DNA of 64,000 nucleotides from NCBI GenBank assembly GCA_047967505.1, contig CM106538.1; one strand, given 5' to 3'. The notes under the pieces are model-generated. The model did no database searches. It was not told the origin of the DNA and worked only from the letters and a program-made list of their open reading frames with translations. Every line of letters begins with the position of its first letter. The stretch's first letter is position 1. Shown here one piece after another: positions 46,779 through 58,567 of the stretch. The position numbers were made by a program, and so were the translations under genes. Source of the DNA: Dipteris shenzhenensis (lineage: Eukaryota; Polypodiophyta; Polypodiopsida; Gleicheniales).

Positions 46779-49700
46779 GTAGTTATTTCTCAGCTTCCTA
46801 GTGCAGTGCAGCATCGTGTCTACATGCTCGATGCTCTCCTTTCTTCTATTCTTAGCTCTCCTCAAAAGACTATAGAAGATGTTTGTACCTGGTTAAGCCC
46901 TTTGAATTTAGATAGGGTGCGAGTCATATTAATGCCTTATCATGAGGTGTAAGTATCAACTCTAACCTTATTTTTACTATTTCTTTGGCAAGTTTGTGTA
47001 AAACAATAATCGTTTTTATTTTGGTCGTGTAGCTCACATTGGAGTCTGATCTTTTGGGACCTTGAACTCAACCGTTTATGGTTTGTGAATTCAATAGAAG
47101 GCTATCATGCCAACTCCCCAAGGTAATTATTCTCTTGATATTTTTGATACTTTCTTATTTTGTATCTTATGATCATGACATGTTAATATATTTAATATGT
47201 CATGATGGACAGTGCTGCATATCAGCTAGTATCTGCTATCAAAACAACCATGGAGCAACAAGATCAAGTAGAATTCAAAAGACATCTGCCAGTGGAGCAA
47301 AAAGATGGACACAGATGTGGGTGGAGAGTTGCCTACAACTGCATGTTTCTTAGAGAGATTTTTGATTTGGAGTTACCAATCAAAATGGAATCATATACAA
47401 AAGCCGATCTGCTAGCATTTCGGGCTGAGAGTATTCAGCATCTAATTACTACCATTGGGAAACAATCTGAAAATATGACTACATTGCAGCATGTATAAAA
47501 CCTTATCTTTATACTTGTATGCTTGTTCAAGCCTTTAATTGGGATGTGTAAATCTCATAACTTTTTTTTTATATTTTCCTCCAAGAGGAGAAGAGACTGA
47601 GTCTAATGAAAGCATGCTATTTTTATACTTCTATGATTATTTAAACCATTATTTTTATTTGGGATGTGTAAATCTCATAACTTTTTAAATTTTTCCTCCA
47701 AAACGAGGAGAGACTCACTCTAATGAAAGCATGTATGAAACCTTTTTAAATTTTTGCTCCAAGCGGAGGAGAGACTCACTCTAATGAAAGCATGTATGAA
47801 ACCTTATCTGCTTGTTTAAGCCTTTATTTGGGATGTGTACATCGCATAACTTTTTTATATTTTTACGGCAGAAGGAGGATGTGGAGGACATAGCAAGTGA
47901 AGAAGAATACGATGTAGACTACTCTCTCAATAATATGAGTCATGAAAATATTAATCTATTGGAGCAAATTGGAAGTTCATTCACTGCTATGTTGTTAATT
48001 CGACAACAACCTCATTTTTTTGAATTTGGTGAAGAAGAGATTTCAATCCTCTTGAATCCTAAGAAAGAGGTTAATGTCAAAGTCATTACAACCATCCTCA
48101 GGTTTGATGTAGCCTTTTCCTTGGCTTTATACTTTGCTTATTTTGATTAAACCCAAGAAGCTAATACTTTTTTTTTTAAATATAGTAATGTTATAGCAAA
48201 TTTTCCGCAAAATATACCAAGCGTTTCATATATGCTCGATCCTCGTATTTCGGAAGTGCTTAGCAACAAAGAAGAAACCATAGAGGATGTTTGCAAGTGG
48301 TTGAAGCATGTTCCTATGACTGATGCACGAGTTATTTTTACAGCATATTATGAGAAGTAAGCATCAAACCCTACTTGTTTTTTCTATTGCATTGCTAGAA
48401 TTGTCTCAAACACAGTAATTATTCTTTATTGATAATGCAGCTCACATTGGAGTCTGGTAGTCGTGGACATCCTTACGAAGAAGTGCTTCTTTGCCAACTC
48501 AATGACATCCATTCATGGCAATGTGTTAGAGTAAGTATAGACTACACTTATTGTCACTTCTTGACATGTAGATTGATATGCAATGCACATATTCACCGTT
48601 GTTATATGTTTTGATGTGTAGATCAGCTCAAAAGTTAGTAGGTGCTATCGACATAGTAATGCGGCAATGTGACTTGGCACAACAAATATAGTATATAACA
48701 TGTCAGGTATCACATCAAGAGAATAGCCACATCTATAATTGTGGATGGAGGGTGGGCTACAATTGCTTTTTGGTACTTGGTCAAATTTTTGAGATACAAA
48801 ATGACACCACACTGTCAACATATACGGATTTGCATCTCTATGCATTTATAACATGTACCATTCGAGCAATCATTGATTGTGAAATGAATGCCATCAAAGA
48901 GTCAAAGAGGATAGAAGACCTCAACTCTACAAACCTCCTACAAACATGGCTTCATTGGAAGAATTGGGAAGCTCTTTTAATGTTAGGGTTATGATTCAAC
49001 ATAGACCTCAGTATCTTGAATTTGGGGGAGAGGAGATTTCAATTCTTTCTAAAGCTTTAAATGAGGTCAATAACAATGTTATGATGGCCATTATCAGGTT
49101 TGATACAAACTTTTTCTCCACTTGATAATTCAATATTTTGATTAAATCTTATAAGCTAATATTCATTTATTTGTTGGTGTAGTATAGTTATCTCATGATT
49201 TGGTAGAGCCGTACAAAACCGTGTGTATGTGTTGGATTCCCTCCTTTCTCCTATACTTAGCGATAGCAGAAAGACAATAGCCGATGTTTGTAAATTTTTA
49301 TAGCCTTTACATTTACATGGCGTGCGAGTCCTATTTATGGCATATCACGAGATGTATCATGGCAACCTTTATTTTCATCTTATACTGGCAACATTGTGTT
49401 AAATAATAATGGTTCTTAATTATTCGTGTAGGGAACATTGGAGTTTGGTGGTTTGGGACCTTGAAGACAACTATTGTTGGTTTGTTAACTCGATTGCAGG
49501 CTTTCATGGCTCAGTGCAAACGTAAGTATTCTATTAATCTGTTGTTACTTCTATATTATGTACCTTATGTAATAGACATACTAAGTTTTTTCAAAACGTC
49601 ATGATGAGCAGGTCGATTGAGAAGTTGGTATCTGCTATCAGAGAAATAGGACAGTAGAAAGACTCGGTAGACTTCCAAAAGCATTTAGTAGTAGAGCAGG

Positions 49701-50193
49701 AAGATGGGCATAATTGTGGGTGGAGAGTTGCCTACAACTACATGTTGATTTTCAAAGAAATTTTCTCACTTAAGCCACAGATCTCATCGGAAGACTCTTT
49801 GGAGCTCAAATATTCAGAGGAGGATATACAATTGTTTAGGGCTGAAATCATTCGAGACCTAGTTGCTGCCATTAGAATACAACGTGCAATTGAAGCAATA
49901 TCAGAGCTTGCATTTAAGGAAGAGGAGACTGAGTCTACTATGAAAGCACTGCACACTACAGAAGAAGTAGAGACCCAGTGTACACCTACAGCACCACAGC
50001 CTCCACTGGAAGCATCAGAAGAGTTGCCACAGCCTCCGCTTGCATTTAAGGAAGAGGATACTGAGTCTACTCTGAAAGCACTACATACTACAGAGAAGAA
50101 GTAGAGACTGAGTGTACATCTAGAGCACCACAGCCTCCATTGGAAGCATCAGAAGAGTTGCCACAGTCTCTATTAGAAGCATCGGAAGAGTGA
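46779..50193 (+). pseudogene. Multi-exon gene relic with three tandem Ulp1/C48-like protease modules
   Basis: Exons by splice sites and phase: 46779-46948, 47033-47122, 47213-47492 (module 1, first exon lost); 47872-48101, 48186-48356, 48441-48530, 48622-about 48945 (module 2); about 48946-49097, 49183-49353, 49432-49521, 49612-50104 or 50193 (module 3). The second and third exons are 171 and 90 bases in modules 2 and 3 (170 and 90 in module 1), always split 1/2. Each module reads EEEISIL, then RVYMLD...TIEDVC, then HWSL(V/I)(V/F)WDLE...FVNSI, then CGWRVAYN. The order His-Trp, Asn for the usual Asp, Gln and Cys-Gly fits Ulp1-type C48 peptidases (deSUMOylation-like). Stops at 48689, 49196, 49301 and 49655 and an out-of-frame module 2/3 join make it a pseudogene, or one whose later modules are dead. 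The C-terminus has two 44-residue repeats (49910 and 50042). Confidence 0.62.
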
Positions 50194-50281
50194 TGTTGTG
50201 TTTGTAGTTTTTGTTGATTATACACCAATTTGTGACTTATTACTTAAGTGGCATTTACTGATGATATTTACAAAATTATTT

Positions 50282-50710
50282 CATGCACACAATTTTATGA
50301 TATGAATGTGTGATGATGTGATTATTTGGAAATAAATCCTTGTGTGATGAGAATTTTGATATGAATATGTGATGATGTAATATTTGTAATATATTTCTTC
50401 ATGCACACAATTTTATGATATGAATGTGTGATGATGTGATTATTTGGAAATAAATCCTTGTGTGATGAGAATTTTGATATGAATATGTGATGATGTAATA
50501 TTTGTAATATATTTCTTCATGCACACAATTTTATGATACGAATGTGTGATGATGTGATTATTTGGAAATAAATCCTTGTGTGATGAGAATTTTGATATGA
50601 ATATGTGATGATGTAATATTTGTAATATATTTCTTCATGCACACAATTTTATGATATGAATGTGTGATGATGTGATTATTTGGAAATAAATCCGTGTGAT
50701 GAGAATTTTA
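50282..50710. repeat. Tandem array, 118-bp unit, about 3.6 copies
   Basis: CATGCACACAATTTTATGATA starts units at 50282, 50400, 50518 and 50636, exactly 118 bp apart and nearly identical. It lies just 3' of the C48-like gene. Confidence 0.95.
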
Positions 50711-50719
50711 TTCAGTTGG

Positions 50720-51370
50720 ATAGTCTCCACTCACTTAAAGTAGAGCATTCCCAATGCTTCTCTCACTTTATTCCAACCCTTATCCTTATCATCTCCACTC
50801 ACTTAAAGTAGAGCATTCCCAATGCTTCTCTCACTTTATTCCAACCCTTATCCTTATCATATCGCTCTCTCTCTCTCTCTCACTTGTAATATATTTCACT
50901 CATAAGTATCAATTCCCAATGCTCCACTCACTTAAAGTATATCATTCCCAATGCTCCGCAAAATTTTATTCAGTTGGACAATCTCCACTCACTTAAAGTA
51001 GAGCATTACCAATGCTTCTCTCACTTTATTCCAACCCTTATCCTTATCATAGTGAACACATCGTGCCTCTCACTTTATTCCAACCCTTATCCTTATCATA
51101 GTGAACACATTGTGCATTAGTGCACTTGTATTCTTTCATCCTAGTCCTTCCACAAACACTCTCTTATTTCTTACATCCTAGTCCTTCTGAGTAACTTGTA
51201 TTCTTCTATCCTAGTCCTTCCACAAACACTCTCTTCTTTCATCCATCCTGATAACTTGTATTCTTCTATCCTAGTTCTTCCACAAACACTCTCTTCTTTC
51301 ATCCATCCTAGTGCTTCTCATTAACTTGTATTCTTCCGTCCTAGTCCTTCCACAGACACTCTCTTCTTTC
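50720..51370. repeat. Further tandem repeats, about 67-bp and 60-70-bp units
   Basis: CTCCACTCACTTAAAGTAGAGCATT... repeats about every 67 bp from 50725, with a later copy near 50982 and a CT microsatellite at 50867-50880. From 51126 a unit CTTGTATTCTTCTATCCTAG...CACTCTC repeats four times to about 51370. No gene. Confidence 0.85.
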
Positions 51371-51413
51371 TTGCATCGTAGTCCATCTCCCTTTCTTTAT
51401 CATCTCTCCACCC

Positions 51414-51881
51414 ATGGATGTCCTTGGCATTGTCGAAGACGTGGAGTTAGGAATTAACAATCTCAAAGAATGGATTGCTGACCAAGGAGCACAGAGAGAG
51501 GCCAGAATTTGACAAGGTTCTCCTTTGACACACATGGAGAGAGAGGAATTTGATGCACAAAGGCACGCAGAGAGGGAGGAGACTCTCAAGATAGCAGAAA
51601 GTGAAAGACTTTTAAGACGTATGATAAAAGCACGTTAAGATCTCTTAGACTTCTTAAGTAACCTGCGTTATCGTAGCTCTCGTCATGGGCGATTTGATGC
51701 AGATGCTGAGAGAACAATAAGAGCCTCTTAGAGAAATTATAAAGAAACAATTTGTGATTGCTTAAATTTCTTCTTTGCATGTAATTATGTTGAGGATACA
51801 GTTGTGGAGGCAGTGAAAGATTGGGTTGTTGAGAAGATAAGAGAGACCAATGATGAGATCTTCTAGACTTTGGGTGATTAA
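51414..51881 (+). pseudogene. Small broken gene, helical and charged, unknown
   Basis: ATG at 51414 opens a frame that stays coherent to a TAA at 51879-51881, despite TGA near 51510, TAA near 51637, TAG near 51730 and TAG at 51864-51866. Readable parts are VLGIVEDVELGINNLKEWI, HMEREEFDAQRHAEREETLK, LLDFLSNLRYRSSRHGRFD and EAVKDWVVEKIRETNDEIF. The sequence is Arg/Glu-rich and probably helical. Unrecognised; it may be an exon of the neighbouring locus or a separate captured gene. Confidence 0.35.
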
Positions 51882-52239
51882 GAAGATATGAGACATTGTA
51901 TTAAGGTGTTTTTTGACACCATATGGCTTTGAGTTATATGATCTACTTCTTGTACAAATGTGATGTGCTCTTTTTGAAAAGTACTCTAGTTTTAATAACA
52001 TGTCACGCCATTTTTTCTAATTTGATTTCTTAAAATCTTACTTTTTGTCTCTTTTAACAATAGTTTTAATAACATCTCACGTCATTTTTTCTACTGTGAT
52101 TTTTTAACATCTTCCTTTTGACTCAATGTTTTGTTTTATAAGAGCCTGTTTTTTGTAAATGTTTAATCCAAAATTATCTCACAAAATGACTTTGGACAGT
52201 GTACGAGTCCAAAATTAATAAAATAGGTGTTTATCTACA

Positions 52240-52479
52240 ATGGCATTGCCAACACCGTGGTCTATAAGGCTTGCATGTCAAGAAACAAACCAATGTGCTA
52301 GAGAAAAGCTTGGAGGATACCATTGTGTAAGTGGCACAATGACTTGGAAGAGTAAAAAGAAATTTGGTATCCAAACGTTTGAGATGAATGCTTTTAATAA
52401 TGTTTACATGGATGTACAGAATTTGCAGAGAGCCATGGTTAAATTTTATAGGATGAGACTCATGTATCACAAAAACTAG
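52240..52479 (+). CDS. Hypothetical 79-residue ORF
   Basis: ATG to TAG, with CQETNQCAREKLGGYHC in the middle. Its 3' end overlaps the start of the 2.6-kb duplication. No family, promoter or splice evidence. It may be chance or one exon of a lost gene. Confidence 0.15.
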   Translation: MALPTPWSIRLACQETNQCAREKLGGYHCVSGTMTWKSKKKFGIQTFEMNAFNNVYMDVQNLQRAMVKFYRMRLMYHKN

Positions 52480-54443
52480 ATAAATAAACTATCCCTTATC
52501 TAGAATGAACATTTGTCATATTCATTATAATAATCTTTTCCTTGTTGCAAGCCTATTCCATTGCACATTGCATCTTGATTCCCACAATGTAAACATTATG
52601 TATTTCTTGTGAACATCAAATAACTTGAGTTTATGTATCATAAGACATGGATATCCTAGAACAACAGTATAGGTTTCCAATATCCAAGCATTTCTACACA
52701 TAATACATGAGCTTATTGATTGCATTTTTTATAAGAACCAATCTCTCATAAACTCACTAAGAAATAAATAAAACTATTTTGGCAACCAAGTAGAAGGGAA
52801 AAATAAAACTATTTTGGCAACCAAATAGAAGGATTTATTTTAAATATTGAATCAATTCACTAGCTCGGAGCTCCGTATGAAGTATTGAAACTTTTTAGTT
52901 CTCCAGCTTGGTGATCTTGTATACTTATGTTCTTTAAAGTATTGAAAAAGTTTGAAATGGAAAAAAACAATCAAATATTAAGACCACCCAATAGAAAAAA
53001 TGTCCCTAAGTGAAATATCCTATTGTTATCCTCTTTTAGGCTATGTATAGCTTCTATATGAGACTTTAAGGTCCCTCATGGTAGTTCCTCTTTTTTGTGT
53101 CATTACTTGCATGATACTTGGAAATGCTTATGCAAATAAACTAATATCCCTAGATTGATCAAACCAATATCCTACATGAATGTTTGAAGTCTTTAACATA
53201 ACATTTGAAGTCCCACATACAAGAACTTTAGGACTCCCATATAGGGGTTGATCAATATTCCACATGAAACATTTGAAGTCCTAAACATGATATTTAAAGT
53301 CCCACATACGAGTTTAGAAGCCCACCATGGAAGTGAATCAACATCTCGCATGGAATATTTGATTTTTGAAATGGGATATTTAAAGTCCCTTGTAGGAGTT
53401 TGGTGGTCCCTTATGGAATTTGAAGTCTCCCATGGGAGTTTTAAGGTTCCTTATGGGATTTAAAGTCCTTTGTCAGAATTTTCTAGCCTGTTATGGGATT
53501 CGAAGTACCACATTGGAGTTTTAAGGGTCTCTTGTAGGCTTTGATCCATGTCTCACAAGGGAATTTAAGCCACATTTAGGAGTTTAGGATCCCTTATAGG
53601 ATTCAAAATCCCACATAGGAGTTTTGGAGTCCCTATTGAGATTTTATCCATGTCCCATAAGGGATTTGAATGCCATATAGGAGTTCAGGGTCCTTAAGGT
53701 ATCAGATCCATGTACGACAAGGGATTTGTAAAGTCCCATGTGCAAGATAGCAAGTTTTTATGTAAATTTCTTTGACATGATATGAAATTACATTTCTAAA
53801 GAATTAATTTGAGATTTATGAACTTAAATAGTATGTAAGAGTTTTTTTTAATAAAAACCATGTAGAAAAAACCTGGGTTATAGTAGCATCTTAAGTCCAT
53901 TTGATATGATGCTATTGCACAATAGCTCTAATGATACTAGCAACATTGATGCAATAAAGGAAGCTATACAGAGATGACGGATTTCTAAAAATTTTGTTGT
54001 GGTGAGAACTATGTTGCGATCAATGAGCATGTGTGTCAGTCCACATCATCATGTCCCACTTGTCAATTTGATTCTAGTGATGCTACGATTGATTAAAGAA
54101 TGGAGGACTACATTTATAGAAAATATATTTGGTTATGAAAACATATGTATTTGATTCTATTATTGCAAGGTACAAGGTGACACCCACATTGTCCAAAATT
54201 GCCACCAATGGTTAAGGTTCTTACAAATTATCGATGCTTTTTTTTACTCTTTTTTTTCCAGATGCAATATCGACTCTAATATCAACATTTGCTAGAGTAT
54301 TATTAATGCCCATACTGATGGTAATATATACCATAATAATATGGATGAATGTAACTATTGCATTAATGTCGATGATATGGTCTTGAGAAAAAACCTGAAG
54401 AAAAAGCATTCATAGGAAACATTGATATTGGTGTCCACGATAG

Positions 54444-54497
<54 letters not shown>

Positions 54498-55051
54498 CTT
54501 CAATTGTTATACGAGGAATCTCTTGGTCATAAATTAACCATTATAAGAAAAGAAAAGAAGAAAGCCACTTATTGACAAATGAAATAGACAATGTCCAAGA
54601 TGAGATGCTTTCTATTGTAGCTATTTCAAGATGATATGATTATTAACAATATAAATCAAGAGATTCGACATTTGGTATAAAAGAATTTTATTATGTTTGT
54701 TAATTTCACAATACTATTAAATAATGTGCAATTTTTTAATTCCAATTATGTTCATAGTATGGACATCAAGTTGTTTGTGATAAAAGATGGGGAAATCAAT
54801 TATTGGGAAGGGAGCCATACCAGAGAACATTTTAAGGGCAGGCTACAAGAGTAGGTAGGGCCTTTGTTACATGTTTAACTATCATCAAAAGTTGGAGAAA
54901 CTCTTCAGTAGCTAAGATATAAGAAATTTTGGGTGGAGGATGGTCCACCTAATAGGAGACAATGAGCAAGGGAGTTAATTGGATGGCTAGACAATCTAAT
55001 GGCCCATGTGATGCCTTCCAAAGAGGAACTAATAATTAGCTAGCATGTTTA
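52459..55051. repeat. Segmental duplication, copy 1 (2.6 kb)
   Basis: Matches 59192-61812 in the same orientation with few substitutions. Inside, 53180-53740 is a degenerate array of AGTCCC(A)CATAGGAGTTT / TCCCTTATGGGATTTGAAG units about 40 bp long. A GATA/GA microsatellite lies at 54451-54494. No gene was found. The right end is cut by the copia element at 55052; copy 2 shows the intact site. Confidence 0.93.
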
Positions 55052-55403
55052 TGTGAAGATAGTGGGAGAGAGGGAAGGAGTCTCACTTGAGGCTTTCTCA
55101 CAAGCACAATGGGGGAATACACACAAAGGTGGAGGCTGAAAACAGTTTTCCTCTTCTTAGTTGTGAAAGCCAAAAGAACTCAAGTACAAAGAAATAGAAG
55201 AACCGTATATGTGGGTCTCAAACCAAACTCAACTAACTAAGGTGGCATACCAACTGAGCCACGAACTAGTGTAGATAAGGATAGCTATCATCCAGCTATT
55301 ATTCGTGGGCGGTGTACCAACCGCATCTCCAGCTAACAAGTCAGTGACATAAATACACAATGGTCACCCTGGCATATCGCAAGTGGAGCTCGATATCTCA
55401 ACA

Positions 55404-56745
55404 CTCCCCCTCGAGCTCAATCCCAATTCCTGCACACCAAGCAGGTCTCTAAACTTGCGCAGCTTCTCTGCGCCCAATGCCTTCGTGAATATGTCAGCTA
55501 CCTGATCCTCTGTGCTGACATAAACTAGATCAATAAGACCTAGTAGAACCTTCTCCCACACATAGTGATAATGCACCTCAATGTGCTTTGTTCTAGCATG
55601 AAAGACTGGGTTCTTTGCCAAGTGTATGCTGCTCATGTTGTCACAATAAATGACAACTGGCCCATCTGTAGACTGATGCATATCATAGAGTAGCTTATGC
55701 AACCAAGCTACCTCACATGCAGCCATTGCTGCACCCCTGTACTCAGCCTTTGTGCTCGACAAGGCAACTGTAGGCTGTTTCTTACTGCTCCAAGTGACTG
55801 TAGCACTCCCAAAAGAGAACACATATCCACTGGTAGATTGTCTATCAGAAATACTACCAGCCCAATCAGCATCAGTGTATCCATGCAACTGTATCTGAAC
55901 CCCAGCCTCATAAAATAGTCCATACTGCAATGTGGACTTCACATACCTGAGTATGCATCTAGCCGCATCCAAATGCAGTTTCCTTGGAGCCTGCATAAAC
56001 TGACTTACCAACCCAACAGCATAGCTCAAATCTGGCCTGGTAATAGTCATGTAAATCAAACTTCCTACAGCATGTCCAGTCCATACTGCCTCTGCAAGAG
56101 CTATATCCCACTTGGTGATCTAATCACCTCAATGCCCAAGAAATAACGCAGCTCTCCCAAATCCTTTATCTCAAACTTCTGCCTCAATAGCATTTTCACA
56201 TGAAGGATATCTTCATCACTATTACCTGTGATGATCAAATCATCAACATAAATGACAAGCAGCATAATCCCTTTCTCTGTTTTTCTCACATAGAGTGAGA
56301 AATCTGCCTTGGAAATCTGAAAGCCAATAGTGACAAGATACTGTCCTATCTTGTCAGACCATGCTCTAGGTGCTTGCTTCAAGCCATACAAGGCTTTCTT
56401 TAACCTGCAAACAAACTCAGGATGAATAGCATGAATATAACCTACTGGCTGCTCCATAAAGACCTCTTCTTGCAAATCACCATGCAAGAAGGCATTCTTT
56501 ACATCCATTTGATGTAAATACCATCCCTTTGATGCGGCCATAGCAATGCCTGCTCTTACGGTTGCCATCCTTGCAACCGGGCTGAAAGTTTCTTCATAAT
56601 TAATGCCATATGTCTGTGCATACCCCTTGACAACTAATCTTGCCTTGTATCTATTCACAGAACCATCTGCATTGTGCTTGATCTTATAAACCCACTTACA
56701 GCCAATTGCATTCTTGTCTTTAGGCAAAGGCACCAATTCCACTCT
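55404..56745 (-). pseudogene. RT and RNase H of the rearranged copia element
   Basis: RT (56742-56101) has MDVKNAFLHGDLQEE, LKQAPRAWSDKIG and YVDDLIITGNS and is open for 213 codons. Near 56067 about 110-120 bp present in copia-B are deleted. RNase H (56059-55404) is open, with DADWAGSISDRQST, ALSSTKAEYRGAAMA and NPVFHARTKHIEVHYH. Confidence 0.9.
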
Positions 56746-57249
56746 ATTTGCTCCATACTCAAAGTGAATATGTCATCCACTAGAAGAAGAGGATCACCAA
56801 AACATCTGTCATATTTGCCTTCATGTGTATGAGGTTTCTTTCGACCAACACACAACTCTTCCATTGGAATATTTTCAAGCATTAGAGGTGCAAGTCAATG
56901 TAGTCAATAGGTCAGGTAGGATTTTTATCTAGGGGGATAGGAACTCGAGCAAATTGCCTTAGTTGTTCCACATTCACCCCTTCAGGTACTCAGTGGCATC
57001 TTTCTCCATCAGAAGCATGGCACTCTTCTTGTTTGTTGATTCTTTGGCCATCTGCAGTGGCTACTCTTCTTCAGTCATACCTTTCTCGATGACTAGATTC
57101 TTCGTGAAAATCAGTTGAGAATTAAAGTAGTCTTTCTCTTTGTTGATTGGTGTGGTCCTCATGTTCATTTGGATGATCCAAAGAGGAAATGGCCAACCAT
57201 TTGAAATCCAAACCCTTTATAGAAGAATGCTCAGACTCCACTTGCCATG

Positions 57250-57541
57250 AGAGTCATGGCGAACTTCAGACAAGATAGCCAAGCAAGTGCTTCAGATACC
57301 GTATCTTCTCTCCTCACAGTTGGATTATTGTGGAACCACACACGAAATCTATGAAGTTGATTTCAGACGATTTAGTATTTTCATTCTTGATGTAAAATGG
57401 TTTAGAACTATTTACAACGGTCCCCATGCAACAGTGAGAAAAGACAGCAGCGATTTCTTTGCAATAGACTCCACCAAACTTTGGACCGATGAAAGTGATA
57501 CTTTTAATTTGTTCTTCCCGAGAACTAAGGTGGCATACTAA
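57250..57541 (+). pseudogene. DUF4216-like fragment (CACTA transposon ORF)
   Basis: An 84-codon frame with LDYCGTTHEIYEVDF, FSIFILDVKWF and DSSDFFAIDSTKLW resembles the DUF4216 domain encoded by plant CACTA (En/Spm) elements, judged from memory of the pattern. It ends exactly at the copia LTR fragment and has no open frame upstream. It lies about 1 kb from a CACTA-type terminus. Confidence 0.42.
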
Positions 57542-57692
57542 CTGAGCCACAAACTAGAGTAGATAAGGATAGCTGTCATCCAGCTATTATTCGTGGGCGG
57601 TGTACCAACCGCATCTCCAGCTTAACAAGTCGGTGACATAAATACACAACGGTCACCCTGGCATATCGCGAGTGGAGCTCGATATCTCAACA

Positions 57693-58330
57693 ACATGTAC
57701 TTAAGCATAATTTCATATATATAATTGATGGCATTTGGCACCCATCTTCAATATAGGTGGTTTTTCTTCCGGATCATTCTGATCCAAGATGGTGGTACAT
57801 GATCCAAGTTGCACCATGAAGTAAGCAAAATTTTGAAAATAGAGATGTGGATATGGAGATGCCAATACCAATGCCAGATCCAATTCATCCAGATGAGTCT
57901 AGCGAAGAAGATGAAGATCACAATATGAGCCAAGAGGAAGATGTGCATAATGACATCATATGGGAGGAAGATGGAGATCATGATATTAAGGAAGAAGACG
58001 AAAATCATCAAGAATCACCACACTTTATTAAAGAAGATGATCAAGTACTCTTAGGTGAATGTACGATGATGATATAGGAGATCAACTCGGTATAGAGTTA
58101 GAGATAGACTTGTTTGGCATGTTAGACTTGGTTCAAGATGAAACGGTTGATGTAAATGCTCTTCATTGAATTTTTTCATCTCAAACTTAGACATGAGTAT
58201 AGGTGCTTCAAAGGCTTGATGTATATGCTCTCATACTTTTATTCTCTCAAAGGATCAAACATGTATGAAAATATAAAAAAATTTGTCATTGGAAAAAACT
58301 ATATTTTAAGGTTGGTATGGGAAAAAAAAC
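57693..58330 (+). other. AT-rich stretch with one short acidic ORF
   Basis: 57847-58077 is an open frame of 76 codons, mostly Asp, Glu, His and Met. Its composition is a simple GATGA/GAAGA bias. No family; probably not a gene on its own, but it could be a transposon ORF piece. Confidence 0.25.
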
Positions 58331-58341
58331 TCTTTGTAAAA

Positions 58342-58567
58342 TGTCGCTATAAAAAACTATCTCAGTGTCGCTATATAACGACCATTACCAATCTGATAAA
58401 AGTCGCTATATAGCAACTTTAGGCAAATGTCGCTATATAGTGACATTTTACTAAAGTTGCTATATAGTGAGTCTTAACAAACCCCACTTCCAATACTGAC
58501 GATTAGCGCCCCGCGCATGCTAAATGTCGATACTTAAGCATCGCAATAGGATCCGTGTGTAGTAGTG
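58342..58567 (-). mobile_element. CACTA-type transposon right end with palindromic subterminal repeats
   Basis: Five copies of GTCGCTATATAGTGAC or variants (58342, 58366, 58402, 58429, 58456), each a near-palindrome of GTCGCTATATAGCGAC. The minus strand at 58567 starts CACTACTACACACGGATCC, as a CACTA terminal inverted repeat would. Possible 3-bp target duplication GTA at 58568-58570. The matching left end was not found. Confidence 0.52.

Larger units (their letters stand above)
55052..57692 (-). mobile_element. Rearranged copia-B-family element
   Basis: 3' LTR 55052-55403 (352 bp, matches copia-B), purine tract, RNase H and RT on the minus strand to about 56745. Then about 780 bp of unrelated sequence, then 169 bp of LTR (57523-57692). 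The insertion point falls in GTTTA of the duplicated block (copy 2 reads GCAAGTTTAGATG), but GTTTA does not recur at 57693. So the right side was rearranged: gag, integrase, primer site and most of the 5' LTR are gone. Confidence 0.85.

Noticed and set aside
58342-58471. Palindromic array as CRISPR or operator array
   Set aside because: Spacing is irregular, units are self-palindromic, and a CACTA terminus lies next to it in a plant genome.
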